Counted from the stretch's first letter, positions 23,691 to 31,663 are shown. The stretch is 64,000 nt of DNA from Maribacter sedimenticola (GCF_900188415.1 NZ_FZNV01000003.1:310001-374000), one strand, 5' to 3'. Translations and numbers: made by a program. Notes: generated by a model not told the origin, from the sequence alone.

Positions 23691-26120
23691 ATGGACACCA
23701 AGAAAAATAATTTCACCGTAAAAATCACTTTAAGTTATTTATTGCTTGTCCTATTGGCTATTATAGCATCTTATTATATATATAATGAGGTCAACGCATA
23801 TATTGCTACTGAAACTACCACAGAAAAGGATAACAAACTCTTAAGGACCAACTCTTTTCTAGCCCAACTATATGAAGCAGAAAGCTTGTCAAAACTTGCC
23901 ATACAGACCAGAAGCAAATCTAACTTTACGGCATACCAAAACAAAATAGATTCCATATACACGGATATTGAGGCGCTTAAACTTTTGACCGAAAACACAT
24001 ATCAAAAAGGTCTATTGGATAGCCTACATTCATTGTTACGAAAAAAAGCAACCAACATCAATGCCCTTAGAACCCTAAAAATTAATGATCAAACGAGTTC
24101 AGCCATTGACTTCGCATTAAAGGAATTCGATAAACTTGAGGAATCCTTAGGAATTATAAAACCAGAAAGTTTGGCACCCAATATAGATGAACTATCCCCA
24201 AAAGCCCAAAGCGCCATTAAAAAAGTAGCGGATTATCTTAACGCCAATATACCACAGGAAGAAAATCCCCAATTAAAAGCTCAACGTATGGATAGTGTAC
24301 TTACTATTTCTAAAAATCTTCTAAAAGACGTTCAGCAGGAAAACAACAATACCGAAAATTCCTTGGCAATGCGCGAAAACTCCATTAATAAGACCGATAT
24401 GGAACTTACCCAGCAATTGCGAAGCATACTGTCTTCCTTTGAGCATGAAATTACTATGAACAGTTTGGCCAATTCCATTAAAAAGGAAACGTTATTGAAC
24501 AGAAGTATAAAATTGGCCGTTATTGCCGCGATACTAGGTTTTTTGGTGGTCGGGGTATTCATCTTTATCCTGAACCGCGATTTTTGGAAAGTGAACTTGC
24601 TAAGGGAAAAACTGGAGAAGGAAAAACAGCTTTCAGAATCCTTGTTAAAAAGTAGGGAACAACTTATAGCGACCGTAAGCCATGATCTAAGAACACCCCT
24701 TAATACCATTTCTGGGTATACCCAACTTATTGAAACATCTAAAACCATAGACAAAGAACATTTGAACCATATTAAATCTGCCACCGGATATGTAAACAAT
24801 CTTGTGAACGACCTATTGGATTTCTCACAATTGGAGGCCGGAAAAATGGTTGCCAAAAACAATACTTTTCTCGTGGACCAACTGCTGCGGGAAAGCGCTA
24901 CCAACATTGCTACACAATATTCTCAAAAAAACATTGATCTCATTCTCAATCTGGACACATCTTTAGCGAAACCAATAGTTTTAGATGATTTTAGGTTAAG
25001 GCAGATTCTATCTAACCTATTGGGAAATGCCTTCAAATTTACGGAACAGGGCAAAATAACCTTATCTGCTTTCATTAAACAGGTAAGAAATGAACCCGTA
25101 TTGTACATTATTATAGAAGATACGGGTATTGGGATATCCAAAGAACAGCAAAAGCTTATTTTTAAGGAATTTACACAGGCCGGCACTACTACCAATAAAA
25201 AACATGAAGGCTATGGATTGGGCCTTACCATTACCAAAAAACTTACGGAACTACTGAACGGAAAAATTATTTTGGAAAGTGAAATTGGGAGTGGCAGCAA
25301 GTTTACTTTAAAAATACCTACACAATTTGGTGTATTAAATACCGTACCACAATCTGGCAGCAATAAAAAGAAACGTATTAATAGTGCTCTAGTAATCGAT
25401 GATGACCCTTCATTTTTACAACTAATTGGAGAGATGATGAAATCCGCACACATTAACACCCGTTTATATACCAATTTTAATACATACGACACAGCCGTCA
25501 ATTTTCATTATGATGTTGTCTTGACCGATATTGAAATGCCCAACGCCACAGGTTATGATGTAGTCACTAAACTGCGATCACCATTATTTCCTAACCATAC
25601 CGACCAGCCCATTATTGCAATGACCGGAAGGAACGACCTAAGCGTTGAACATTTTAGGAATAAAGGATTTGATGAACTGTTGCGCAAACCATTCTCTAAA
25701 ACAGAATTGCTGCAAAAACTAAAGCTATTTGGCCCCATAACCTTTACAGAAAAAGTGAATACCACAGCTCCTATACAAACTAAGGTCAAAGAAGGTCCAT
25801 TTACCTTTGATACCCTAAAAATGTTCATTGGAAACGATGAAGCGGCGCTTAACGAAATTCTTTCAACTTTTTTAAAAGATACAGAAGAGAATGCTAAAAA
25901 TCTGACTGCTGCCGTTGACGCTTTGAATATTACTGAAATTAACAAAACGGCCCATAAAATGCTTCCTATGTTCCGCCAATTGAATGCCAAAAAAGTAGTA
26001 GATGTTCTAGAACAATTTGAGCGCTTAAAACGCAAGGAACTTACTGCTCAACAAATAAAGGAAAAACATCTTGCGGTAAAACAAAATATCAACGTTATTA
26101 TTAAGGCCATATCGGTTTAG
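23691..26120 (+). CDS. Hybrid sensor histidine kinase with receiver and HPt domains
   Basis: An 809-residue membrane phosphorelay protein. TM1 is at about 12-32, a helical periplasmic sensor of about 235 residues follows, and TM2 is at about 275-295. The HisKA domain has VSHDLRTPLNTISGY, with His near 330. The ATPase domain shows LLGNAFKF, EDTGIGIS and GYGLGLTI. The receiver begins VIDDDPSF (about 568) with phospho-Asp in LTDIEMP (about 612) and ends LRKPFSK. The C-terminal HPt domain has AHKMLP (His near 754). The phosphoryl group could pass to the sigma-54 response regulator at 28215-29585, separated here only by a cassette-like gene. Confidence 0.94.
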   Translation: MDTKKNNFTVKITLSYLLLVLLAIIASYYIYNEVNAYIATETTTEKDNKLLRTNSFLAQLYEAESLSKLAIQTRSKSNFTAYQNKIDSIYTDIEALKLLTENTYQKGLLDSLHSLLRKKATNINALRTLKINDQTSSAIDFALKEFDKLEESLGIIKPESLAPNIDELSPKAQSAIKKVADYLNANIPQEENPQLKAQRMDSVLTISKNLLKDVQQENNNTENSLAMRENSINKTDMELTQQLRSILSSFEHEITMNSLANSIKKETLLNRSIKLAVIAAILGFLVVGVFIFILNRDFWKVNLLREKLEKEKQLSESLLKSREQLIATVSHDLRTPLNTISGYTQLIETSKTIDKEHLNHIKSATGYVNNLVNDLLDFSQLEAGKMVAKNNTFLVDQLLRESATNIATQYSQKNIDLILNLDTSLAKPIVLDDFRLRQILSNLLGNAFKFTEQGKITLSAFIKQVRNEPVLYIIIEDTGIGISKEQQKLIFKEFTQAGTTTNKKHEGYGLGLTITKKLTELLNGKIILESEIGSGSKFTLKIPTQFGVLNTVPQSGSNKKKRINSALVIDDDPSFLQLIGEMMKSAHINTRLYTNFNTYDTAVNFHYDVVLTDIEMPNATGYDVVTKLRSPLFPNHTDQPIIAMTGRNDLSVEHFRNKGFDELLRKPFSKTELLQKLKLFGPITFTEKVNTTAPIQTKVKEGPFTFDTLKMFIGNDEAALNEILSTFLKDTEENAKNLTAAVDALNITEINKTAHKMLPMFRQLNAKKVVDVLEQFERLKRKELTAQQIKEKHLAVKQNINVIIKAISV

Positions 26121-26250
26121 CTAAGCGTAGTGCGGAGGCAATGAAACTTTTCGTTTCCGTCTGCGCACGAAGCTAAAACCATAAGATTTAACGACTTTAT
26201 AAATATATACAGCCCATTCGTTTCAGCCCTAAAGTCCGCATTACGTTTAG
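26121..26250. repeat. Long imperfect inverted repeat, left border of the cassette-like segment
   Basis: The outer arms are CTAAGCGTAGTGCGGA (26121-26136) and TCCGCATTACGTTTAG (26235-26250), pairing at 14 of 16 positions. Further in, GGC...GAAAC (26137-26146) pairs with GTTTCAGCC (26220-26228). The whole could fold as one long bulged hairpin, like recombination sites of gene cassettes. I could not find the exact RYYYAAC/GTTRRRY core of class-integron attC sites. It starts directly after the kinase stop codon. Confidence 0.5.
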
Positions 26251-26253
26251 GTT

Positions 26254-26265
26254 TTGTTACAACAA
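26254..26265. repeat. Flanking repeat TTGTTACAACAA, left copy
   Basis: A 12-base near-palindrome. Eleven of its bases (TGTTACAACAA) recur in inverted orientation at 28193-28203, on the other side of the esterase-family gene. Confidence 0.5.
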
Positions 26266-26273
26266 GTTGCAAC

Positions 26274-26331
26274 GGATTCGAGTAAGCACGTTCTGATTCA
26301 ATTCCGACTGAACAAACTTGCTCGGAAGTCC
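26274..26331. repeat. Imperfect hairpin next to the esterase-family gene
   Basis: Arms starting GGATTCGAGTAAG (26274) and ending CTTGCTCGGAAGTCC (26331) pair in four blocks (GGA, CGAG, AAG, GTTC) with small internal loops. It lies 30 bases beyond the stop of the esterase-family gene. It has no U-run on the minus strand, so it is more likely part of the cassette border than a simple terminator. Confidence 0.4.
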
Positions 26332-26360
26332 ATTCCGATTTCCTATTCTAAAGATAAAGG

Positions 26361-28091
26361 TCAATCCAAAAGTTTTGAGCCCGATGAGTTATTGATATAG
26401 AGTATCAAATCATAATCTCCGCTTATATCTGTCTCGTAAAATTCACTTTTCATCTTCATAGATCCTACTTGCCTAAAGTCCATTTTTTCCAAAAGCCATT
26501 TGGCATGCATTGGTTTTTCTTCTTTAATTCTACGGAGATCAATAATAAATATTGGAACATCAATAGATTCGAAAAATTTTTCAAAAGTACCATTATAAGG
26601 TACCTGCGCCTGATAAGTGGTTAGTCCATTTTCCCCCATTGCAGTATAGGTACCTCTACTAAATGCAAAACCTACCGCCACATAATCATTCGTCAAACTA
26701 TCGGATAGATAATTTCCCATGCCGTGCATCGTTCTCTGTACATGAGCATTATGTGCCCATATTGCTATTTTCGAATCTTGATTTTGGGATTTTATCCATA
26801 ATAGATTTTCTGCCATAAATTTATCCCATGAGAATACAGTTTTATCTATATATTGCTCAATGACCCTAATATTTTGGTATAGCCATGCCGTCCTATCCTT
26901 GGTAAGACCTAATTTTTCAATTACATTCCTCACATGTTCTAATTTTTCCACGATAGTATCTTTATCGTCTTGGGAAACAGCACCCATCCTTGAACCTTGA
27001 TGTTTTGCTGAAGTTTTATCCAATATCCGTTTAATGGACGTCAAATCTTCCAATATAGTATTATGATCTTTAAATGCTTTTTCCAACTCCTCTACCGATA
27101 AATTATAATATTGTATATCAAATCCCGTGAATTGAATTTTTTGTGTGGTAGCGTTGTGCAACTTCATCCATTTCACCATATTCAATACTTCCTGGGTGCT
27201 CCAAGTCCAAAAATGCATGCCTTTAATCAATTCCGTTGGGTTTCCCTTTCCATGCATAGTGTAGTCATTGAGCTTATATGCTTCAGGCATATTGGCCTCC
27301 ATGGAAAAAATTTCGAAATCTTTTTTCTCAGCTAAGTATCTGAGCAATCGATGCTTCATCTGGAATATTTCACTCGATCCATGGGTAACCTCTCCGAGCG
27401 CTACAACCTGGGCATCTCCTATTAGAGAACCGAAAACTTCAAGATCTACATCGGATTTCGTACTAGGGTCATAAGTTGATAATGGGTAAACATTTTTTTT
27501 TAGCCATGCCAGTTCGTCAGTTGTGAGTTCGGTTGATCTAGGTTGTAAATCGTTAAATGTTTTTCCGTCGATCAGAATTTTAAAATTATCAAACCAAGCT
27601 ACTCCGTTACCCAGCAATAAGCCCCCAAAGGTGATTTCTTTAGCCTTCTCGTCAACACTCATCATTAGCGAGACTTCCTGCCATTCATTCGTACCTTTTA
27701 AGCCATTGTTCTCCATATTATCAAATGCCAGAACCCCATCCTGTCCATCTACTTTCCACCAAAGACCGGCATATCCGTTATTTATTGATTCGGTTTTTAC
27801 ATGACCTCTAAGCTCTATCTTTCTGCCTATTGCATAAGCGACAGGAAAACTTGCGGTAAAAACTCCAGATTGATTTTCCTTAGGATTATTGCTTATTATT
27901 TTTAAACTTCTATTAGACTCATGTTTTTCGTTGCCATCCCATTTAAAAATATAACCAGAACTTGTAGTATACCACCACTTCTTTGGTGTTTCAGAGCCTC
28001 GCAATTCAAATTCAAATCCAAGATTAAGAAATTCTTGTGAAAATGATTTGCCGGTTAAACAAACAAAAATTAATAGAATTGTTGTTCTCAT
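26361..28091 (-). CDS. Secreted erythromycin-esterase-family protein with N-terminal beta domain
   Basis: A 576-residue exported protein: signal peptide (ending GKSFSQ), a beta-sandwich-like domain (about 20-175, resembling a carbohydrate-binding module, with YAGLWWKVDG and GNGVAWFDNF), then an EreA-like domain. The latter shows VVALGEVTHGSSEIFQMKHRLL and IAIWAHNAHVQRTMHGMG, containing the Glu/His residues characteristic of the family. The family includes macrolide esterases, but most members have unknown substrates, so a resistance role should not be assumed. The gene is flanked by inverted TGTTACAACAA repeats and interrupts a kinase/regulator pair, suggesting it arrived as a unit. Confidence 0.85.
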   Translation of the reverse strand: MRTTILLIFVCLTGKSFSQEFLNLGFEFELRGSETPKKWWYTTSSGYIFKWDGNEKHESNRSLKIISNNPKENQSGVFTASFPVAYAIGRKIELRGHVKTESINNGYAGLWWKVDGQDGVLAFDNMENNGLKGTNEWQEVSLMMSVDEKAKEITFGGLLLGNGVAWFDNFKILIDGKTFNDLQPRSTELTTDELAWLKKNVYPLSTYDPSTKSDVDLEVFGSLIGDAQVVALGEVTHGSSEIFQMKHRLLRYLAEKKDFEIFSMEANMPEAYKLNDYTMHGKGNPTELIKGMHFWTWSTQEVLNMVKWMKLHNATTQKIQFTGFDIQYYNLSVEELEKAFKDHNTILEDLTSIKRILDKTSAKHQGSRMGAVSQDDKDTIVEKLEHVRNVIEKLGLTKDRTAWLYQNIRVIEQYIDKTVFSWDKFMAENLLWIKSQNQDSKIAIWAHNAHVQRTMHGMGNYLSDSLTNDYVAVGFAFSRGTYTAMGENGLTTYQAQVPYNGTFEKFFESIDVPIFIIDLRRIKEEKPMHAKWLLEKMDFRQVGSMKMKSEFYETDISGDYDLILYINNSSGSKLLD

Positions 28092-28192
28092 AATCTATTA
28101 TTATAGTTAAAACCTATCGTTTATTAGAACTCCTAATTTTTAACAATCCAATTTTGAATTCAATTCACTTTCGGTTTCATTTTTGGAGCTAT

Positions 28193-28203
28193 TTGTTGTA
28201 ACA
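28193..28203. repeat. Flanking repeat TTGTTGTAACA, right copy
   Basis: Exact reverse complement of 26255-26265 (TGTTACAACAA). It lies 11 bases beyond the stop of the response regulator and about 100 bases upstream of the esterase-family start. Together the copies bracket that gene. Confidence 0.5.
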
Positions 28204-28214
28204 TTGCGCTTGGA

Positions 28215-29585
28215 TTAAAGCACATCCAAATCATAATAATTTATACGGTTGTACAATGTTTTTCGGGTAACCTGCAATAATTTGGCCGCCTTGGACTTGT
28301 TGTAATTTGTTTTTTTTAAGGCATTTATTATCTGTTCCTTTTCAAAATCTGCTTTTGATAATGCTCCAAAATCTTTGGGAACATCCTTTTTTTCAAGTAA
28401 CTCCGCAGGCAAAGTATGTATTTCTATTGTGTTTTCCGTTGATAATAATACGGCCCGTTGAATTACATTTTGCAATTCACGTATATTACCAGGCCAGGTG
28501 TATGTATTGAAAACATTCCAAACTTCAGGGGAAAAATCGGCCACTTGCTTGCCTAATTTTCCATTGAACTTTTCTAAAAAATAAGTTGCAAAAGCCTTTA
28601 AATCTCCATGTCTATCCTTAAGTGCGGGTATTTGCAAAGAAAATTCATTTAGCCTATGATATAGATCTTCCCTAAATGTACCCTTCTCTACCGCAGCCTT
28701 TAAATCTTCATTGGTGGCAGAGAGAATTCTAACATCTACATTAATTTCCTTGTTACTACCAATTCTTTTGATTTTACGCTCCTGCAAAGCCCTTAGCAAT
28801 TGCATTTGGTTTTCATAAGAAAGATTACCTACCTCATCTAAAAAGAGGGTTCCACCATTGGCCGCTTCAAAACTTCCTATTTTATCTGCTATGGCTCCTG
28901 TAAAACTACCCTTTAAATGACCAAAAAATTCACTGGATGCCAATTCCTTGGGTATGGCACCACAATCCAAAGCAACAAATGGCTGCTCTTTTCGCAAGCT
29001 TTTTTCATGAATGGCCTTGGCGGTCACCTCCTTACCTGTACCGCTTTCTCCAATGATGAGAACGGACATATCCGTTGGCGCTACCAACGAAATATATTCC
29101 TCCAGTTTCTGCGTAGCATCACTCACAAGTAATAGCCCTGTAGTTTTATCTGATGATACCCCTTGTTGTGCCCGTTGCACTTGTAATTCTTTTTCCTGAT
29201 TCTTATCAGTACTTTTTACTTTAGGTTCTAAAGGCTTGGCATGCAAAGCTCCATCGATAACGGCCAACATTTGATCCGGCGTAAAGGGTTTGGAGATATA
29301 GTCATAAGCACCCATTTTCATAGCCTTGACCGCAGAGGCCACTTCTGCATAACCGGTCATGACAATTATAGGTATCTTTCCCTGTAATGCCGATACCAAA
29401 TCCAAGCCATCATAATTGGGCAACCTAAGGTCAGTAATGACCAATTGTAAATTTCCTTCTTTTATTTTATTCTCGGCATCGGCACCTGTATGACTAACCA
29501 AAACCTCAAAATTGTTTCTGATCAAAAATTTTTGAAGCATTTGGGCAAAAGCAGCATCATCTTCAATTATAAGGATTCTGGCCAT
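28215..29585 (-). CDS. Sigma-54-dependent response regulator (NtrC family)
   Basis: A 456-residue transcription activator. The receiver domain covers 1-120, with the phospho-Asp at 52 (ITDLRLP) and SKPFTP near 100. The AAA+ domain has Walker A GESGTGKE (about 175), the sigma-54 contact loop GSFTGA (about 225, a variant of GAFTGA) and Walker B GGTLFLDEVG. A Fis-type helix-turn-helix ends the protein (NYNKSKAAKLLQVTRKTLYNRI). It is likely phosphorylated by the hybrid kinase at 23691-26120. Candidate targets are its own gene and the small secreted-protein genes upstream, which share a TGGCATA element. Confidence 0.95.
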   Translation of the reverse strand: MARILIIEDDAAFAQMLQKFLIRNNFEVLVSHTGADAENKIKEGNLQLVITDLRLPNYDGLDLVSALQGKIPIIVMTGYAEVASAVKAMKMGAYDYISKPFTPDQMLAVIDGALHAKPLEPKVKSTDKNQEKELQVQRAQQGVSSDKTTGLLLVSDATQKLEEYISLVAPTDMSVLIIGESGTGKEVTAKAIHEKSLRKEQPFVALDCGAIPKELASSEFFGHLKGSFTGAIADKIGSFEAANGGTLFLDEVGNLSYENQMQLLRALQERKIKRIGSNKEINVDVRILSATNEDLKAAVEKGTFREDLYHRLNEFSLQIPALKDRHGDLKAFATYFLEKFNGKLGKQVADFSPEVWNVFNTYTWPGNIRELQNVIQRAVLLSTENTIEIHTLPAELLEKKDVPKDFGALSKADFEKEQIINALKKTNYNKSKAAKLLQVTRKTLYNRINYYDLDVL

Positions 29586-29603
29586 AGTTGTTTACGTGTT
29601 CTA

Positions 29604-29633
29604 AAGTATCTACGTAAAAATACCATATGCCAG
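29604..29633 (-). promoter_or_regulatory. Putative sigma-54-like promoter of the response regulator
   Basis: On the minus strand CTGGCATATGGTATTTTTAC followed by GTAGATAC lies 20-50 bases upstream of the start. The TGGCATA matches a sigma-54 -24 element; the -12 GC is not conserved. The same TGGCATA plus GTA-x-GATA arrangement precedes two of the small secreted-protein genes. Confidence 0.3.
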
Positions 29634-29680
29634 CTATTTGTATTTTAAAATTATCTTAAACATTTTAATTCTATTTTCCA

Positions 29681-29718
29681 TAAAAAAAGGTAAGAGTAGT
29701 ATATGACCTACTCTTACC
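29681..29718 (-). terminator. Terminator of the first PepSY-like gene
   Basis: A perfect 11-bp stem (GGTAAGAGTAG at 29689-29699, complement at 29708-29718) is followed by seven U on the minus strand. Confidence 0.85.
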
Positions 29719-29768
29719 CGACCAAACCAACTTGTATATACAAGTTACACTTAAATTACACTTAAAAT

Positions 29769-30086
29769 TTACATGTCCAGCCAATTACCATCCTCATCTG
29801 CATATACTGTTCCTTGAGTACCATCCTCTAATGAAAGGACTAATTTATACTGCTTTTCCTCATTGGTAAATGCCTTATCCAAATTTGCCGTTGGAAAATT
29901 TGTGGAAATGGCATCCATTACGGCTTGGGGAACCTGTGAAACTGAAATTTCCGTGAAATCATTGGCCGTAACCATTATTTCCTTTACTTCATTATGTACG
30001 ATTCCTGATTGAGAAAATAAAGCATCTTGTGCATTTGCCGTAAATCCTCCTAAAGTTATTGCTCCTAATAAAAATAATGTCTTCAT
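29769..30086 (-). CDS. Small secreted PepSY-like protein, paralogue 1
   Basis: A 105-residue exported protein with a signal peptide of about 19 residues (ending GFTANAQ). The mature domain has a PepSY-like pattern: VPQAVMDAISTNFPTANLDKAF, then a KQYKLVLSLEDGTQGTVYADEDGNWLDM hairpin. Two paralogues lie upstream on the same strand (30699-31004 and 31156-31458). All three end in a GNW-x-(N/D)-(K/M) tail. Such proteins are probably periplasmic; the role is unknown. The gene has its own candidate promoter and terminator. Confidence 0.8.
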   Translation of the reverse strand: MKTLFLLGAITLGGFTANAQDALFSQSGIVHNEVKEIMVTANDFTEISVSQVPQAVMDAISTNFPTANLDKAFTNEEKQYKLVLSLEDGTQGTVYADEDGNWLDM

Positions 30087-30119
30087 CTTAATCTATTTTA
30101 AATTAATAATCATTCTGTT

Positions 30120-30149
30120 ATCTATACTTAAGTAATAAATATGCCAAAG
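30120..30149 (-). promoter_or_regulatory. Putative sigma-54-like promoter of paralogue 1
   Basis: The minus strand reads TTTGGCATATTTATTACTTA and then AGTATAGATAAC. TTGGCAT fits the -24 element; ten bases after GG there is AC rather than GC. The TAAGTAnnGATA part is repeated upstream of the two paralogues. Confidence 0.35.
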
Positions 30150-30291
30150 AATCATACACCATATAAAACACTAAAAATTAGGTGTTTATGGTTATGCATA
30201 GGTTTTATAAGTTGGGTAATATTGGTAAACCAAGTATAGAGTGGGTAAACTTTACACACCCTTAATGAAGAAATTGGAGAGACGTATACCT

Positions 30292-30325
30292 ATTAAAAAA
30301 AAAGGAGTTGCAAATGCAACTCCTT
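30292..30325 (-). terminator. Terminator with no recognised gene upstream
   Basis: A perfect 11-bp stem (AAGGAGTTGCA at 30302-30312, complement at 30315-30325) is followed by nine U on the minus strand. Paralogue 2 already has its own terminator at 30649-30677, so this one implies a separate short minus-strand transcript within 30326-30648. Confidence 0.8.
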
Positions 30326-30648
30326 AAAACCACCTATCAAACTTTACTTTTAAAATTTTAAATCAACTCCTTTATTAATTTTGCATCAAATCAAACAAGA
30401 CTTAGTCAACCTCGGGGAATATTTTAAAATTCAATTAATTCTGGTGGCACCTTCATAGTTAACGGTTAGTGTTTACGCGAAAGTGATTTTTTTAATTTTT
30501 ACCGTTCCCAACATATTTTTGAAATTACCGCTACTGTTAATATCGTAATCGCCATTGTTATCGAAATAAAAATTATAGTGACCATTTGTTCATAATTCTG
30601 CTACACTTATTTAGACACCACTTTTTTAAACAGGTCACATTTAAAATA
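30326..30648 (-). ncRNA. Possible small transcript between two terminators
   Basis: This gap between two strong minus-strand terminators holds no ordinary gene. It contains a leader-like stretch ATAAGTGTAGCAGAAT (about 30611-30596) similar to the leaders of the neighbouring paralogues, a 28-codon hydrophobic open frame (30499-30585) and a ten-codon frame MKVPPELIEF further on. It may be a small RNA, a small-protein mRNA or the remains of a fourth paralogue. Confidence 0.35.
30499..30585 (-). CDS. Possible 28-residue membrane peptide
   Basis: The frame from the ATG at 30585 encodes MVTIIFISITMAITILTV followed by AVISKICWER, a single hydrophobic helix with a short charged tail. A terminator lies about 170 bases downstream. 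Evidence for translation is limited to composition and context. AT-rich sequence can produce such frames by chance. Confidence 0.3.
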   Translation of the reverse strand: MVTIIFISITMAITILTVAVISKICWER

Positions 30649-30677
30649 AAAAAAACTGCAGATTGCAGTTTTTTTTT
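30649..30677 (-). terminator. Terminator of paralogue 2
   Basis: The stem AAAAAAACTGCA (30649-30660) / TGCAGTTTTTTT (30664-30675) has a 3-base loop and U-runs on both strands. It lies 25 bases beyond the stop of the second PepSY-like gene. Confidence 0.8.
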
Positions 30678-30698
30678 GATCTTAATGACCAAATAAGT

Positions 30699-31004
30699 TT
30701 ATTTTTTATTTATCCAATTGCCATATTGGTCAATATAAACAGTCCTTCTTGTACCGCTCTTCAAAACCATGACCAATTTAAATTCACCACTATTATTTTT
30801 ATAGGCGGCACCAAGTTTTGATGTTGGATATTGTTTTAAAATCTCCTCTATTACCTGAGGAGTAAGTTCACTTGACTTAATTTTGACATATTCATCAGTA
30901 TTATTGATGGCAATTTTATTATTTGCTATTTCAGAAACGTTCATGGCAGAAACATTACACATAATGCCTATTGCCATTAAAGAAAGTAACACACTCTTTT
31001 TCAT
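30699..31004 (-). CDS. Small secreted PepSY-like protein, paralogue 2
   Basis: A 101-residue exported protein from the ATG at 31004 (MKKSVLLSLMAIGIMCNVSA). An upstream in-frame ATG adds six residues and is less likely. The mature part follows the paralogue pattern: LTPQVIEEILKQYPTSKLGAAY, then GEFKLVMVLKSGTRRTVYIDQYGNWINKK. It is more basic than its two relatives, with Arg-Arg and Lys-Lys where the others have acidic residues. Function unknown. Confidence 0.8.
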   Translation of the reverse strand: MKKSVLLSLMAIGIMCNVSAMNVSEIANNKIAINNTDEYVKIKSSELTPQVIEEILKQYPTSKLGAAYKNNSGEFKLVMVLKSGTRRTVYIDQYGNWINKK

Positions 31005-31105
31005 CCTAAATATTTTAATCATTAAAAAATTTATCTCTCTACTTATCTACGGTCTAAATGTAGGAATGGATTACAGCTCTAGTTTTTTTACTTATTACAA
31101 CTAAT

Positions 31106-31127
31106 AAAAGCTGCCTAGGCAGCTTTT
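31106..31127 (-). terminator. Hairpin after paralogue 3
   Basis: A perfect 10-bp stem (AAAAGCTGCC at 31106-31115, complement at 31118-31127) has a 2-base loop. The minus-strand U-run is short (TTTTATT), so termination may be partial. Confidence 0.6.
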
Positions 31128-31155
31128 ACATAAACAACTAAATATTTGGGGGAAT

Positions 31156-31458
31156 TTACATATTCAACCAATTTCCATCTTCATCGGCAAATAATTCTAC
31201 CATGGTACCATCTTCATTGGTCACCTCTAACTTATATGTCTTGTTTTCATCTACATAAGCCTTATTTACGACTGCTCCCGCATAATCTTCTTCCAATGCT
31301 TGGATAACCGGAGATGGAACTTCTGATACCGCTATCTCCTGAAAATCCTGTTGCATAACTTCTTCCATGATACCATCATGAAAAATTATGGGTGTTGCCG
31401 CCGTTCCTATTGATATACTACCTATTGCCAATGCTGTGGCCAAAACTATTTTTCTCAT
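31156..31458 (-). CDS. Small secreted PepSY-like protein, paralogue 3
   Basis: A 100-residue exported protein from the ATG at 31458 (MRKIVLATALAIGSISIGTA). An upstream ATG eight codons earlier is in frame but would precede the signal peptide by an unusual margin. The core is VPSPVIQALEEDYAGAVVNKAY, then KTYKLEVTNEDGTMVELFADEDGNWLNM, closest to paralogue 1. The acidic ADEDGNW end is shared by 1 and 3. It has its own TGGCATA-type promoter candidate. Confidence 0.8.
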   Translation of the reverse strand: MRKIVLATALAIGSISIGTAATPIIFHDGIMEEVMQQDFQEIAVSEVPSPVIQALEEDYAGAVVNKAYVDENKTYKLEVTNEDGTMVELFADEDGNWLNM

Positions 31459-31487
31459 CTGTATTGCTTTTAAATTAAACATTCTTA

Positions 31488-31516
31488 CTATCCCTACTTA
31501 GAATAATTATGCCAAA
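31488..31516 (-). promoter_or_regulatory. Putative sigma-54-like promoter of paralogue 3
   Basis: The minus strand reads TTTTGGCATAATTATTC and then TAAGTAGGGATAG. It aligns with the element upstream of paralogue 1 (30120-30149) over the TTTGGCATA and TAAGTA-x-x-GATA blocks. The -12 dinucleotide is not the expected GC. Confidence 0.35.
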
Positions 31517-31612
31517 AAAGAACAAGACCAGATAAGTTGATTAATTAATTGATTATTAGATTGTTACCAAACAATAAATCAAAATCAATACTGTGTAAAA
31601 TTGTATCCAAAT

Positions 31613-31641
31613 AAAAAAGTGTGTAGAAACTACACACTTTT
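31613..31641 (-). terminator. Terminator of the DUF4301 operon
   Basis: A perfect 12-bp stem (AAAAGTGTGTAG at 31615-31626, complement at 31630-31641) has a 3-base loop and is followed on the minus strand by TTTAT. It lies just beyond the DUF4301 stop and ends the five-gene minus-strand operon. Confidence 0.85.
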
Positions 31642-31663
31642 CAAATTTCATTATAAGTTAGTG

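Noticed and set aside
26121-26250. Class-type integron attC site
   Set aside because: The hairpin geometry is suggestive, but the terminal RYYYAAC/GTTRRRY boxes do not match and no integrase is visible, so only a cassette-like border is claimed.
26361-28091. Macrolide-resistance gene
   Set aside because: The domain belongs to the erythromycin-esterase family, but most members have unknown substrates, and the protein is exported with an added binding-like domain.
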